Shown: in pieces, positions 32,541 through 43,905 of the stretch
How positions within the stretch are numbered: the stretch's first letter is position 1
How the letters are laid out: the number at the start of each line of letters is the position of its first letter
Source of the DNA: Aporrectodea caliginosa
Taxonomy: Eukaryota > Annelida > Clitellata > Crassiclitellata > Lumbricidae
Direction: 5' to 3'
DNA length: 64,000 nucleotides
Assembly: GCA_020284085.1 (NCBI GenBank)
Contig: JACEVL010000969.1
Span: 1-64,000 of the forward strand
Translations under genes and position numbers: made by a program
Notes under the pieces: generated by a model
The model's input: only the letters and a program-made list of their open reading frames with translations
The model's database searches: none
Told to the model about the DNA's origin: nothing

Positions 32541-34851
32541 GATTGAATTACATGTAAGTCTTTATCTCAAAGACAAATATGACGAAATCTAACAAGCAGC
32601 AATAAGCCAAGTCAGTATTTCTATAATTAATTATGGCTTAAATTAAATTCATCTGTGGTGTCTTGTAGACAAACATTGCCTCCAACTGGTTTGTTCATCC
32701 GTTCGCTCCAGTGACCTAGAAATGGAAAGTGGTAAAAAAATTATTACTTTACATCCGATGCACTGTTTTACCCACAAGTGGCACCACGCTTCTACTTTTA
32801 CATGGATATGAAATAACATGCTTTGCTATCCGTAGGCAATTTTTAACTCTTCCAATCTGTAAGCGATTGAAAACTATTTTCGATTCTGGTTTTCTGTTGT
32901 TTGGATTGATGCCTCTGATGGAACTCCAAAAATAGGCGCTATATAAACATGTGTTCACATTTTAGATGGACAAATTAGGCAACTGGCGAAATGTCCCGCA
33001 GCATCAATGGGTCTCATCCAACAGGTAGGTCCGTATATTATTTGGTGCAAGTTCATTAATTTTCCACTGACGTTATCAGTACTGTTGACGAAACTTTCGC
33101 TTTACTTTGGCCGATGTTCTTTCTATATTAGGCACAGCGTTGGATTGGCGGATTAAAAGCGTCGAGGCTTCCGCACCTAGACCTAAAGTCAATCCTCGCC
33201 GGCAAAGATAACAAACAATGGTCAATTATACTAATTCGTGGTGATAGTTTTCGCTTTCGCATTTAGACACGACAATTATTATTTATTAGGCCAATAGTTC
33301 CGCGGGTGTTTCCGCGACAAAAAACCCTTTTCGATTAGATAGGCCTACCGGTCTTTATATTTTGTAGGCATGGACATGACCCTTAAGTTCATACGGATGC
33401 TATGTGGGATGATGGGTTCGCTATAATGTCTGGTCTTAACTTTCGCCGCCGTCGTCTGTATTGACTTTTGGTTTATGCGCTGTAGATCATGAATATGAAT
33501 AAGAAAGTTTAGATCTCAGCGCATGTGTAATTACAAGGCCAATAATTGTGTGATCAATAAAGCGAGCAGGAAAAGACCAAAATATTCTACTTGTTTTCGG
33601 TTATAAGTAGAGCACATCTATACTAGAGCCATAAAGTAAAATCTTTACATAAAATGAATATCTAAGAACGATTTATAATTGAGAAGATTTGAAATAATTT
33701 CATGCGTAATAAATTTTAGACTTGTTTTTAGGTACAATTATCTAAATGGGCGTGACTCGGAGTGTAAAGAGTGGGCGAATGAAAGTTAGCTTCGTTAAAT
33801 AATCAATAACGGAAATTATGTGGCTGAACATATTTGTATGGCTTTAAGTCTGTTGAGAAAGTACAACATTCAAGGGAAACGAAGAATTACAAAGAGCACA
33901 GTAAGAACAAATCTCTCCTTCAACGTCAAACGTCGACAAAAGTGTCAGCTCTTGCATTCGTATTTTTTCCCCAAATTTCAAATATCGATTCAGTTGAGCC
34001 TATAGGAACATGATATCGGAAAGGGTCAAGAAGAAACAGTTGAATCCTAATGCCCTAATGAAAAATTTCCTTAAGTCGAAATAACTATTTCATACAGCTC
34101 AATAATGACTTCATGTATGAATTTAAAAAGCAAAAATGGTTTATTACAAATAGTGTCTAAAATATGTATTTCCCCATGAATCGAATTTTGCAGACTTTTC
34201 TAAACTTTTGTTAATTAGCATTCAACAATTTGCAGATTTTATGTTTTTGAGTCGGATTCTGTTGCCGATAAAATGGCGGTTTTAGGTGATTAAGATAAGA
34301 ACGATGATGATGATGACGACGAGTGTAAATCCATAACAAGGATTGTTTGAAGACGTACTGTTGTAAATAATGAATAAACAAAATACTGTTAGATTAATGA
34401 TTGATGAAAATAGGGTGACCCTGTAGGCGGAACCTTATGTTCCTTTGGGTCTGCCTCTTGACGCCACTGCACATGAATGTCTTGATTGTATTTGTTTGTG
34501 ATAGTATTATGGTGATCAATAAAAGAATTGATTGATTGATTGATTGATTGACGACAATGATGACGATAATGCTGAGGCACTGAATGGTTTCGCATCGATC
34601 ATCGATTCAGTTTTTCTAGGAGGCAAACCAATGCGTCGAATTCTATATGCTTTTCGCAAATACTAAATGGGTTCAAAAATGGATGCACACGCTAGTTATT
34701 TCCAGTTTGTTTCAAAATCTTTGTGCATAGGTTGCTGTACTCATATTCGAAGTTAGTCGTTAAGTTTTTAGCTGACTTGAAACGGTTTTGGACAGTGTTC
34801 ATCGTCACCCTCATGTTCGTTAATTATTACCTGAGTAGTGAGTACATTTTG
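32541..34851. other. Intergenic region
   Basis: No recognised gene. A possible old retroposon tail, GGCGCTATATAAACATGTG, lies at 32935-32953. A TTGA-repeat tail near 34525-34550 ends a retroposon that begins at about 34420. Short ORFs (32729-32935, 33820-34005) lack motifs. Confidence 0.4.
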
Positions 34852-35136
34852 TGGGGCGCGGTGGTGTAGAGGTATGTTCGGTGCCTTGCAGCCGGTGGGT
34901 TGCGGGTTCGAATCCACCTCAAGGGGTATATTTGATGCCTTGCAGCCGGAAGGTTGCGGGTTCGAATCTACCTCAAGCCGCCGCGTAGGGACCCTGGGCA
35001 AGTCCTTCACTCGCAATTGCTCATGCGCTTCGGCGTGAAACTCCGATTCAGTGTCCGCGTTGTAGTCGGGAGCGCCTCTGAGTAGAAATCTTGAAGGGGC
35101 GCTATATAAATATCTGAAATGAAATGAAATGAAATT
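34852..35136 (+). repeat. tRNA-derived SINE (family A) with duplicated B-box segment
   Basis: The head GGGGCGCGGTGGTGTAGAGG has an A-box-like sequence, and GGTTCGAATCC is a perfect B box. A ~53-bp segment including the B box occurs twice (34871-34924 and 34925-34977); the second B box reads GGTTCGAATCT. Then come the common body, the 3' hairpin GGGAGCGCCTCTGAGTAG...GGGGCGCTATATAAAT and a GAAAT repeat tail. Confidence 0.92.
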
Positions 35137-38075
35137 TACTATTCACAAAAGCTCATAATATTCAGTCGAGTCACCCATGGCTTAACCTGCTTGGCCAATG
35201 ACAATATACCAGAAATCAACATCTGCAGCCTCTGCCAGCCTGTAAAACGTGAATTCGTTTCGCAGCCATTATAGGACTAATTTTCTATATGGATACGGAT
35301 TGCACAATACCACCACATTATGGATTATTAACTTTGGATACAGTAGATAAACAATTCACATTAAGTTCAACGTTTTTTGGCTTGGAATGGACTTGCAATG
35401 CTTCCATGAATTTTGAGTTCGAATCTTGAAGAGGCGCTATATAAATATCCGAAATGAATGAATGAATGAACTTTGCGAAGCAATTCTCCCTTCACTTTCT
35501 CATGAACTAAGGTTCCGTGCTTACGACCGTTGAAAGAAATGCAAATTGCATCAGCACTAACAGCACACCATGCTTTAGCAGAGCTTCAGTACTTCTTTCG
35601 GTTTCTCCTAATTTCTTTCCGGTCAATGACGTCGCTGCAATCATCAGTCGTTATGGTTCCACAATCCTGTATCACACCAGATGCGATATCCACAACTACC
35701 TGGTCTTATATGGCGGATCGATCCGAAGCTTCTGCAACAGTTCAAGAAAAAATACACTAGGTGGAGGAATTTTCAAAGAATTTTATATATTAAAATTTTT
35801 ACCGCTGCTAGACGGCAGAATACACCAAGCAAAAACAAAAATATTTTGAACCCTATTTGCATTAACATGCTGGCAACTTTTCAGCACTATTACAAAACGT
35901 TTGTTCAAAAAAGTTTCACTCTAGGCTACCCTAAAAAACGTAGACCTGTATACATAATGAGCATTGTGCATTAGGGTGGAGTGGAAAAAGTGAAAAATAA
36001 TTAGAAATTCAAAAAGTACCCGGTAATAGAAGCCAAAAGTTGCCTAATGGTATGGGGTCAAAAAATGTGGAAAAAGTTGTTAAAAATATTAATGTCTTCC
36101 GCCCCCACCAGAGGGCCAAAGTAACGAATAAATAAAAAGTTTTCGAGAAAATTGCAGGTTTTCTTGTAAAATAATTATTTTAATTTAAAACTGGTTAAGT
36201 GTCACTCAATAAACCGTTGGATTGAACTCTTAATACTGAATAAAACGATGTATTAATTTTCAGAATATGCCCATATTTGTAGAAGTTATTAACTTTTTAC
36301 CATTGCCCCTGGTTCGCGACATGTCGCTAAGTCTGAAAACGGTTAAACACTAATAACTTTTTTATCCTTCGAGATATTTAAAGCCATAGTAGGCTATGTC
36401 ATTCGATTCAGTTCTGAACCGTCGTTCTAACGGTACATTGTGATGCGGGATGGGTAAACAGTACACATTTTTATAAAAGAAATTACAGTTTTTTTGCAAT
36501 TTTTCATTGATTCTGTTGTCATTTCAGCTGAATGCGCACTTTGTCCGATTAATTGAGCGCCAAGAACATTCCATTTTGATCGTGAATAATTGCGAAATGT
36601 TGAAGCTTAAAAGCTACAATGCCTACTCGTTCTAGAACATTGTTTTCGAAGTTCGGACACAGTCAGGAACTACGGCAGACTGTTCTACCCCCATATGAGA
36701 AATGTCCATTTTAATAGACTGTATCGCTGCCTAAACGTGCTTCTATTAATCCTACGCCTAGGATTGGAAAGACAATAGTTTTAAAACAGCAGAGAGATTT
36801 GCTGTAAAAAGTACATGAAGCATTGCTTGCATATAGGATCCTACAAGTTCTAAACAGCCTTAATAGAAATGCGTGAGCATTTTTAATTTTTCTATGCATC
36901 CAGACCTTTGTAAAGGATATGTTCTATTTCGAAGCACGAAGCAGATCCACTGTCAAGACTATCACTGCATAGATAGGCTACTGTATTACCCCGCCTTACA
37001 GAACAATAGTCAATTTTTGTCTCTCATTTTCTGCTAACATGTATTTACGTCGAGGTGGGTTAATAGCTGTTTAAAGGCACTGTGTCATAACTAAGATGAT
37101 TTGCGTCTACCTCCTCCTTTATCCAGACTTGGGACTGGCACTGCCAGAATACGAGCAGTGGCGGAGTTCTTAAGTCGAGGTAAATAATTTATTCTGTATT
37201 TAATTACATCAGCAATGCGTCAACGCCTCCAAAAGCAAACCTTACATTGACATAGTCATGCACGCACGAATTTTGACTGTGTTCGCGACCAACGCAATAA
37301 TCGTGACTATCCTGATTGACGGGTCACCACAGCACACATTAATATACATAAGCGTATTTATAACTCCGTCTACTCGTATCACCAGTCGAAGAAATTAAAA
37401 TGTGTAACAAAACAGTGGCATACGCAGATCATCTGTTGCTGTGATTATTCTTAAAGTGGAATCGTATAAGACATAAAAACTGAAAACTTATCAACACAAG
37501 AATTAGGCTCAATTTACAATTTGAACTTCTTATTGGATGTGGATTACCCTACGACAGGTAACAGGTTCAGGTTAACATTGTTATCATTCTCAAAGATATT
37601 ATGTCTCCTAGATCTGTCACTCAGTCATGCTTTTACAGTTTCTTTCAGTGTGATTCAGTCTGCATGTATTGTATGCGTACCTATGTAGGTCTACATGCCC
37701 ACAGACGTACGCATAGAATGCCAATCGATTAGAACTATTGTTAAGACGGAAAATTGAAGTCGACATCGAGGTTGACATAAAGCATGCAGGTTGAAGATAC
37801 ATTTGGAAAAAAAACACTCGGAAAAGACAGTCAGCCTACGCTAAACGACTCTATAATTATAATAACGAAGACCAGCAGCGTCACCTTTCTTTTTATTCAG
37901 GATTTGGACTGATACTAAAAGAATAGCAGACCGACCGAAACTGTCAATAATATCATGCACAAGATGAAGTAGGCCTACAGCAATTCGTTAATGCTGTAAG
38001 AAAATAGAAAACCGACTGAATTTGCATTAAGTTCGTATTATCTTTGCTTTGTAGCTCAGGCTATTCACGTCACAT
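35137..38075. other. Intergenic region upstream of copy E
   Basis: 35427-35470 is a SINE 3' tail (GAGGCGCTATATAAATATCC, then GAAT repeats). The open frames at 35517-35974 have no recognised motif. No promoter could be assigned; there is no TATA-like box with support near 38076. Confidence 0.4.
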
Positions 38076-41000
38076 ATGGAATGTCAACTGGAGTCGACAA
38101 GAAACAATTTGCTATTTTTCATTCAGAATATGGAAAGCGTTTCAGAATTCATCGTAGGCACGTGTCAGTTGCATCCTAAGACGTTTAGTGATGTTTACGA
38201 TTCCAAGCAATTTCCAGCTTTAACTCTACCCGATGTGCTGCACCATCAGTTGCATTGTGGCAGTTCTGCTGAATTCTACATTGAACCCATAAACCCATGC
38301 ATCGAAGACGCTGATAGCATGATGTCCAACTCTGATGAGTTGGCTTTCACAGACGACATTCCGGTTTTACCAGTTGATGTCCGAGGTTTTCTAGAAACGA
38401 TAAACTGTTTCTGGATTAAACCAAACCCTGATTACCCTGGATTTGTTGAACCTCAACATTTTGGAAACATGAGGTATAATTGGAATTGCAAGAAGTTTGA
38501 ATTTCAGAAGACTAACGATTTAAGGAAATTGGTGATAGATATTGAAGATTCATATAGTAACGAAAATATTCGAGAACGCTGCATGGTTGGTCCAGCGCTA
38601 AAGCACACGTTTCATAACGACGCGGTTTCCGACAGAGTATTTTGCCTATGGTGTCCGCAGTGGCCAAAAGAAGCCAGAAATTGGCCTATTCGACACAGAA
38701 AGTACGGATGGCCTACGACTGGCAACATCCGCCAGATCGTACAGAATAGTTGTCATGTGGTTAATGCCAAACATCCTGCTTGCAGAAATGATGCAGACCA
38801 GTGGAGGCTGTCATTTTCAGTTGCGGAAGTCATTTTACTTCAGAGTTGGACTCCAATTCAGCAGATTGTCTACCATTTGCTCAGATTCTTTGCCAAAAGG
38901 GAACTGACTAAAAAAGATTGTCCAAAGGAAGATGAAGTTCTCTGTACATACCATCTTAAAACACTGATGCTGTGGTCTTGTGAAGAGACGTCACAAGAAT
39001 GGTGGAATGCCTCGCCTGTTGTTAAAATATGTTGTAATCTAATGCTTAAGCTCTCCGAATGGCTAAAGATGAGGCGTTGTCCTAACTATTTTATTCCTGA
39101 AGCTAACTTGTTTCATGAACGCATGAATATGAAAGTAGTTAATGAAACCATCAGGCGTGTGAATGAATTTTGCCATTCTGACATTCTAAGTGGTTGGTTT
39201 GCGGTGAATTACATAATGCCAATCTTAGAGAAAGTTTTTATTTTTGGAGATAGTATGAAGATAGATCTTGAATACTGCATGCTGCGTATCTCCGAACTCA
39301 GGGATGCTGAGAAACTTAAGAACGTGGACTGGCAATTTTCATTCGCGTTCTGGCATTGCACTAGGCATACATTTCGTAAAGTCATAGTAAAATCTGGTTA
39401 TTTATTCCACACCCACCTAAATTTTTCTTTCAGTTTGATGAATCTCTTGTGGAATACAGTTAAACGAAGCTTAATTCTATCAACAATAGAGTTCTCATCA
39501 AGGTCTCCACTGTTTGGAAAAGTGTTGTTCATATTGCATGCCGCCATTGCATTAGGATTTAGGCGAACTACTTACAACAGCGAAATTTTTACTGAATTTA
39601 TTAAAGAAGTTTCATGGCAACAGAAATTCGTAAGATCGAAGCATCATAACTTTCCAAGACCTAGTGAAAAAAATCTTGACCGAAGTGGCGTCCTTTTCTT
39701 GAAAGCCGAAGATCTTATGGAAAATTTAACTGGATTAAATAACCCTCAAGAATTTAAATTGGTATCTCAGTTGTCAAAACAGCTTCTTAGAAATGCGTTA
39801 AACTGTGATCTCTCTGAGACCAGCGTAATCAGAGACGCAGCTTTCGTCTACATGGCTGCACTTCATTTCGCGGAATCGGAATACGAGAATACTATAGACC
39901 TCTGTGCGGCTGTTTTCTTCAATCAGTCTACTGAGGAGAAGGAGGAGAAGCAGGAGGAGGAGCAGGAGGAGGAGGAGGAGTTGTGGGAGAAAGAAACATT
40001 GAATGCAGGATGTTTGTTTTACATTGACGACGTTGTACGAATTATTGGATTTTATCTGCTTTTCAGGCGGATTCAAAACAACGTTCAGTACGATAGGAGG
40101 CAGTATTTTATTGACTTGCGCCTTACGCCAAATGTCTTTGCTCACTATTTAATAATTTCATCATATGAAAATAGTCATAAGGCTTTTCGACAAAATCACC
40201 ATTTGCAAACCCCAAAATTCTCGCTGGATAAAATTATAATGACTATAAAAAATCGGAAATGTTTTGAAATAGCAAGAAATACAGCAAATGTTTCACGCGT
40301 GTATCAAAGAACCGGTCCAATTGATAAACCAGAAGAGCCCAGTAATGTCTCCCTGCCAATTGAAGACGGAATTATTCAATTGCTCATGGACTATTCCTTA
40401 GAAACTATGGACACATTTTACAATGTGATCTGCAAAGACTTTGACATGCACTGTAATGGTACAGTTGATTGTTACCATGTTGCGTATCTATACAAATGTC
40501 GCAGATATCCTGAGGTTTTGAATTTGTGTGAACGAATTCTTGATGAGCCTGATCTGCGGAGTGATTTGAAGGAACTTGCAATTGCAAACGTTATGGTATT
40601 GCCACCGCTTGATTCGTATTTCGACAACGACGTTCAGTGTTTGCTTGGATTCCACACAATCGTTTGCTATTTATCGCCTTTAAATAAAGATTTGCAAGAT
40701 ATAGACGACACTTCGAATTCAACGTTCCAGAATTACTTTGCCAGAGAGATTTACTCTCAGAAGTCTTTACTTGGTAATGTTCTTTTTCGTGATTACCCTA
40801 AGAAGTGTCTCTATTTTCTTGGACGACATTTCCTGGCAAGATATTTGAAACTGAGATGCCTGATGGACTGTAGTAATTCAAACTCAGAAGTAATGCTGGA
40901 ATTTGTGGCACTGAAAAGCCATCTTCCATTTGAGCACATAATAAGCTGCTTTCTTCAACAAAAACTTCGGAAAATTCAGAAATCAGTCTTTGGATTGTGA
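38076..41000 (+). CDS. Mab-21 domain protein, cGAS-like receptor family, copy E (most complete)
   Basis: One uninterrupted 974-residue frame from an ATG. A later ATG at 38130 (MESVSEF) fits the conserved start better, because the first 18 residues resemble intron or UTR and contain a TTTTTCATTCAG acceptor-like sequence. Nucleotidyltransferase half: GSSAEF (62-67), D-A-D (78-80), GPAL (172-175) and an Asp at 186 before WCPQWP. Mab-21 helical half: HPACRND, WRLSFSVAE (243-251), LCTYHLKTLMLW, CPNYFIP (335-341). The family makes nucleotide second messengers in cytosolic innate immunity. Catalysis and ligand are inferred. The extension after about 385 has TPR-like segments (587-612, 797-824), a 20-residue Glu-rich run (619-640, GAG/GAA repeats) absent from A and F, and the YFLGRHFLARYLK block (913-925). 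No membrane segment or signal peptide was seen. Probably functional. Confidence 0.9.
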   Translation: MECQLESTRNNLLFFIQNMESVSEFIVGTCQLHPKTFSDVYDSKQFPALTLPDVLHHQLHCGSSAEFYIEPINPCIEDADSMMSNSDELAFTDDIPVLPVDVRGFLETINCFWIKPNPDYPGFVEPQHFGNMRYNWNCKKFEFQKTNDLRKLVIDIEDSYSNENIRERCMVGPALKHTFHNDAVSDRVFCLWCPQWPKEARNWPIRHRKYGWPTTGNIRQIVQNSCHVVNAKHPACRNDADQWRLSFSVAEVILLQSWTPIQQIVYHLLRFFAKRELTKKDCPKEDEVLCTYHLKTLMLWSCEETSQEWWNASPVVKICCNLMLKLSEWLKMRRCPNYFIPEANLFHERMNMKVVNETIRRVNEFCHSDILSGWFAVNYIMPILEKVFIFGDSMKIDLEYCMLRISELRDAEKLKNVDWQFSFAFWHCTRHTFRKVIVKSGYLFHTHLNFSFSLMNLLWNTVKRSLILSTIEFSSRSPLFGKVLFILHAAIALGFRRTTYNSEIFTEFIKEVSWQQKFVRSKHHNFPRPSEKNLDRSGVLFLKAEDLMENLTGLNNPQEFKLVSQLSKQLLRNALNCDLSETSVIRDAAFVYMAALHFAESEYENTIDLCAAVFFNQSTEEKEEKQEEEQEEEEELWEKETLNAGCLFYIDDVVRIIGFYLLFRRIQNNVQYDRRQYFIDLRLTPNVFAHYLIISSYENSHKAFRQNHHLQTPKFSLDKIIMTIKNRKCFEIARNTANVSRVYQRTGPIDKPEEPSNVSLPIEDGIIQLLMDYSLETMDTFYNVICKDFDMHCNGTVDCYHVAYLYKCRRYPEVLNLCERILDEPDLRSDLKELAIANVMVLPPLDSYFDNDVQCLLGFHTIVCYLSPLNKDLQDIDDTSNSTFQNYFAREIYSQKSLLGNVLFRDYPKKCLYFLGRHFLARYLKLRCLMDCSNSNSEVMLEFVALKSHLPFEHIISCFLQQKLRKIQKSVFGL

Positions 41001-41084
41001 AAGACTTTAGGGACTACAGAAGTGATACACTTTAATGGCGCACAACAGAAATTATTCGTTCAAAACAGTTTCGAAAATTAATGT

Positions 41085-41167
41085 TGAGTTGCTATAAATT
41101 ATATGATTGCTAACCGATGTAATTTCTCGTTTGGAATGATAGGCTAGCGCAGAGAGCGCCTCTGAGT
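41085..41167. repeat. Long inverted repeat, left arm (downstream of copy E)
   Basis: TTGAGTTGCTATAAATTATA through GCTAGCGCAGAGAGCGCC is repeated almost exactly in reverse complement at 41668-41750. The arm includes the start of a SINE tail (GCGCCTCTGAG). Confidence 0.95.
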
Positions 41168-41213
41168 AGATATCTTGAAGAGGCGCAATATGAATTCTCA
41201 GAATGAATGAAAA
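41157..41213 (+). repeat. SINE/LINE 3' tail fragment
   Basis: GAGCGCCTCTGAGTAGATAT, CTTGAAGAGGCGC and GAATGAATG form the shared 3' hairpin and tail. The tRNA head is missing. Confidence 0.8.
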
Positions 41214-41314
41214 ACAATTCTTTGGAATTACGGTCTTTGAAATCTTTCAACTTACTTTCCCTATTTTGCTCCTATGCCAAATACAATATGTTTCAACTCC
41301 TGAAAATGAGAACC

Positions 41315-41358
41315 TTCATGTTTGGATGGTATCAGGCTTGATAGCATCCAAACATGAA
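41315..41358. repeat. Hairpin-forming inverted repeat
   Basis: TTCATGTTTGGATG (41315-41328) pairs with CATCCAAACATGAA (41345-41358), and the spacer also pairs almost fully (GTATCA with TGATAG). The total stem is about 20 bp. Confidence 0.92.
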
Positions 41359-41667
41359 CATTACGGTACTGAAAAATAATGACGTTATGCAGCTTATAAT
41401 GGAAGTCAGAAGGCAGCATTGCTTCTCCAAGTCAAAGGAACGCTAGCAGAGTGTTTTAGAAGGAAAAACATTACACTTAAAACATCAAGTTCAATGCTTT
41501 CTACTGCTATCTGCCTTCGCAGTCCATTCATACACTCTGTCAGTCCACTGAAGCACATAGCTTCGAAAGCAAAGGAAAGGAAACATGTAGGCCTACTTTC
41601 GACAGGCTCACCACTTGAGGTCCCAGTGCTCAAGTGACAGTTGCATTCCATCAGAGTCTTCTCAAAT

Positions 41668-41750
41668 TGTCAGAGGCGTTCTCTGCGCTAGCCTATCATT
41701 CCAAACGAGAAATTACATCGGTTAGCAATCATATAATTTATAGCAACTCA
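41668..41750. repeat. Long inverted repeat, right arm
   Basis: Reverse complement of 41085-41167. The ~500 bp between the arms holds a hairpin and an ORF pair with no recognised motif, so the whole unit may be a composite transposon or an inverted duplication. Confidence 0.95.
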
Positions 41751-41792
41751 ACTCCCCCCCAAATGACATCCCTGGCTGCAAATCTCGTGTAG

Positions 41793-42088
41793 AAAAGTGT
41801 TTGTAATTAGTTTTCATTGGAATTCTTGCCCCTAAAAATGTACATGTGTTTAGACACCAAGATTAAAATTCCAAGTGAACTAGAAGCCGAGATATTGAAA
41901 AAATCTCATTTGGTCGGCCATTTTGGAAAATGGCTGCCAATCGCATACAGAAAAGTGTTTGCAATTATCTTTTGGAATCCTTGCCCCTAAATATGTATGT
42001 TTAGACACCAAGATTACAATTCCAAGTGAACTAGAAGCTGAGATATTGGAAAATCTCAACTTTGGTCGGCCATTTTGAAAAATGGCTG
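41793..42088. repeat. Two tandem ~145-bp repeats
   Basis: GAAAAGTGTTTG...GTTTAGACACCAAGATTA...GAACTAGAAGC...GGTCGGCCATTTTG occurs at about 41793-41938 and 41950-42088. Non-coding. Confidence 0.9.
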
Positions 42089-43050
42089 CCATTGAGGCCA
42101 GAGAGCAAATCTGCGATGGCCCTATAGCTAAAATTGTTCCTCATGGTATGTTGCTACCATGTACCAAATTTCATGCTTCTTTCATAAAGTGAGCAATTTT
42201 TTCACCAACCCGCTCTACTATTTACAAATTTGACCGTTCTGCTACCTACCGCCAATGAAGGATCGCTGAGCGGTGATATTATCGCTACTGCAGACATTAT
42301 CGCCTGTCGTCGCTCTGCACCATCGGTTAAGAAACTCTGAACAAGATAAGATGACTGTCTCCTTACAACCATGGATAGAAATGTGATGGTTCATTGAGCT
42401 CATCAAGCGTTCATGAGTCCGACACTGGTGACTCATAACAATTTCTTATTTAAAAATTTAACGTCGTCATTCGACATCAAAGGCCGTTGATGGCAATTCC
42501 AAATTATGTGTATTACAGTTGAATGCAAAGAATTGATAGAGTCTGAGAGAAACCTTTAAAGGTGTCTAAACAGTACTTTACAATGTCACTAATATTCATT
42601 GTTTAACAGCCTAGTATAATTCGGCTAATAATGTGCATAATCATCATGGAAAAGCAGAGTTCTCGAGAAAGAGGAGCACATAATTATTTGCGTCTCAAGG
42701 ACTACTTCAAAGTTCTGTTCTTCTTCATAACATAAAATTTTTATCCGAAACAGTATAGCTAAAAAAAATTAGGGTATAATTAGGCTATTTATTCGTTCAT
42801 TCATTATGAACATTTATATAGCGCAATATCACAAGATTGATTTTAAAATATATTTAAAAAAGTTACGCCTAGGTTTTTCGGCTGTACCTTGACAAGTCGT
42901 TTTTAACAGTTTAACCGTCCAAAAATGTAATTAGTTATTGAATTATAATTAATGATCTCTAATTAATTATACAGGCCTATTGTTAATTAATTGAAGATGA
43001 TTAATTATAATTAAATAGATGATACCGATGACGATGATAATGATGATCTT
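42089..43050. other. Non-coding, AT-rich
   Basis: No gene was recognised. AATTAATTATAATTAATG-type palindromic AT sequence lies at 42930-43015. A GATGAT microsatellite (43020-43085) follows. Confidence 0.45.
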
Positions 43051-43099
43051 ATGATGATGATGATGATTATGACGATGATGATTCTAATATTGCTGAGAA

Positions 43100-43171
43100 T
43101 GTTGATATTAATAATAATAATATTTTCGTTTATTGCAACAATCTGGTTGACATACCGCAACCGGTTACAGT
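43100..43171 (-). repeat. SINE (family B), 3' part, left of the LTR element
   Basis: Reversed, this reads GTTGCAATAAACGAAAATAT and an ATT-repeat tail, matching the end of the SINE at 21691-21916. Its head lies at 46727-46917, so the LTR element inserted into the SINE. Confidence 0.8.
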
Positions 43172-43607
43172 TGTTATGGGTTCACTCTAGCTACAACAAA
43201 GCTGAAGACTCGAATCTAGTTTTCAAGGTATAATTCTCAACAAAAAGACAAATTAAAACGATACATTACCCAACCGTAGAACGACGGTGGAAGAATGGCT
43301 CGCTCTCAAGACGTAGAACGACCAACTAACAAGAAGTCTGTAACTCAGCAACGGGCTGACGAACATCAGAAACGGAAGCACCGTAAGAAGACTTGAAAAT
43401 GGCACAAGTCACGAACTAACTTGACTACCATGCAACCCAGAGAAATCTCAGACAACCCGACTAGCGCGAAGGCTGAGTATCGGAGATTCTCTAACCGCCC
43501 CTTTTCGTACCTCCTTATATAGGCGACTCCCCTCGGCTAAGGAACTACTCAAGGGTAACGAATGCCCATCCCAGGACCGGTTAGGACTCAGTCATGAGAC
43601 CCTAACA
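43172..43607 (-). repeat. LTR (3' LTR for the minus-strand element)
   Basis: TGTTATGGGTTCACTCTAGC to GAGACCCTAACA. On the minus strand it contains a TATA box, CCTATATAAGG (43513-43523), which supports minus-strand transcription. Confidence 0.95.
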
Positions 43608-43905
43608 TACCCCCGGACCACAAACAAGGCAGAAACCAGAAGGGTTTCTGACTTAACTAACATGCAATACCATGCACATTAAAATAAATATCACAATCAA
43701 AATATAAAAGAAATACACAATAAATTCACTATATACAACAAAACATTTACTCTATACAGCTTACGACGTTCACTCACGTCGCCCCTAAGCACGACTACTA
43801 AACATCGAAACGTAAATGAAAGTCATCTTGCTAAAGAACACAATAGAAACATTTAAACTATACATACTTCCGACGTTCATTCACGTCGGCCCTAAGCATG
43901 ATTAC

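Noticed and set aside
35090..35115. GGCGCTATATAAATATC as TATA promoters at several places
   Set aside because: The motif is the common 3' tail of SINE/LINE copies, found wherever those tails occur.
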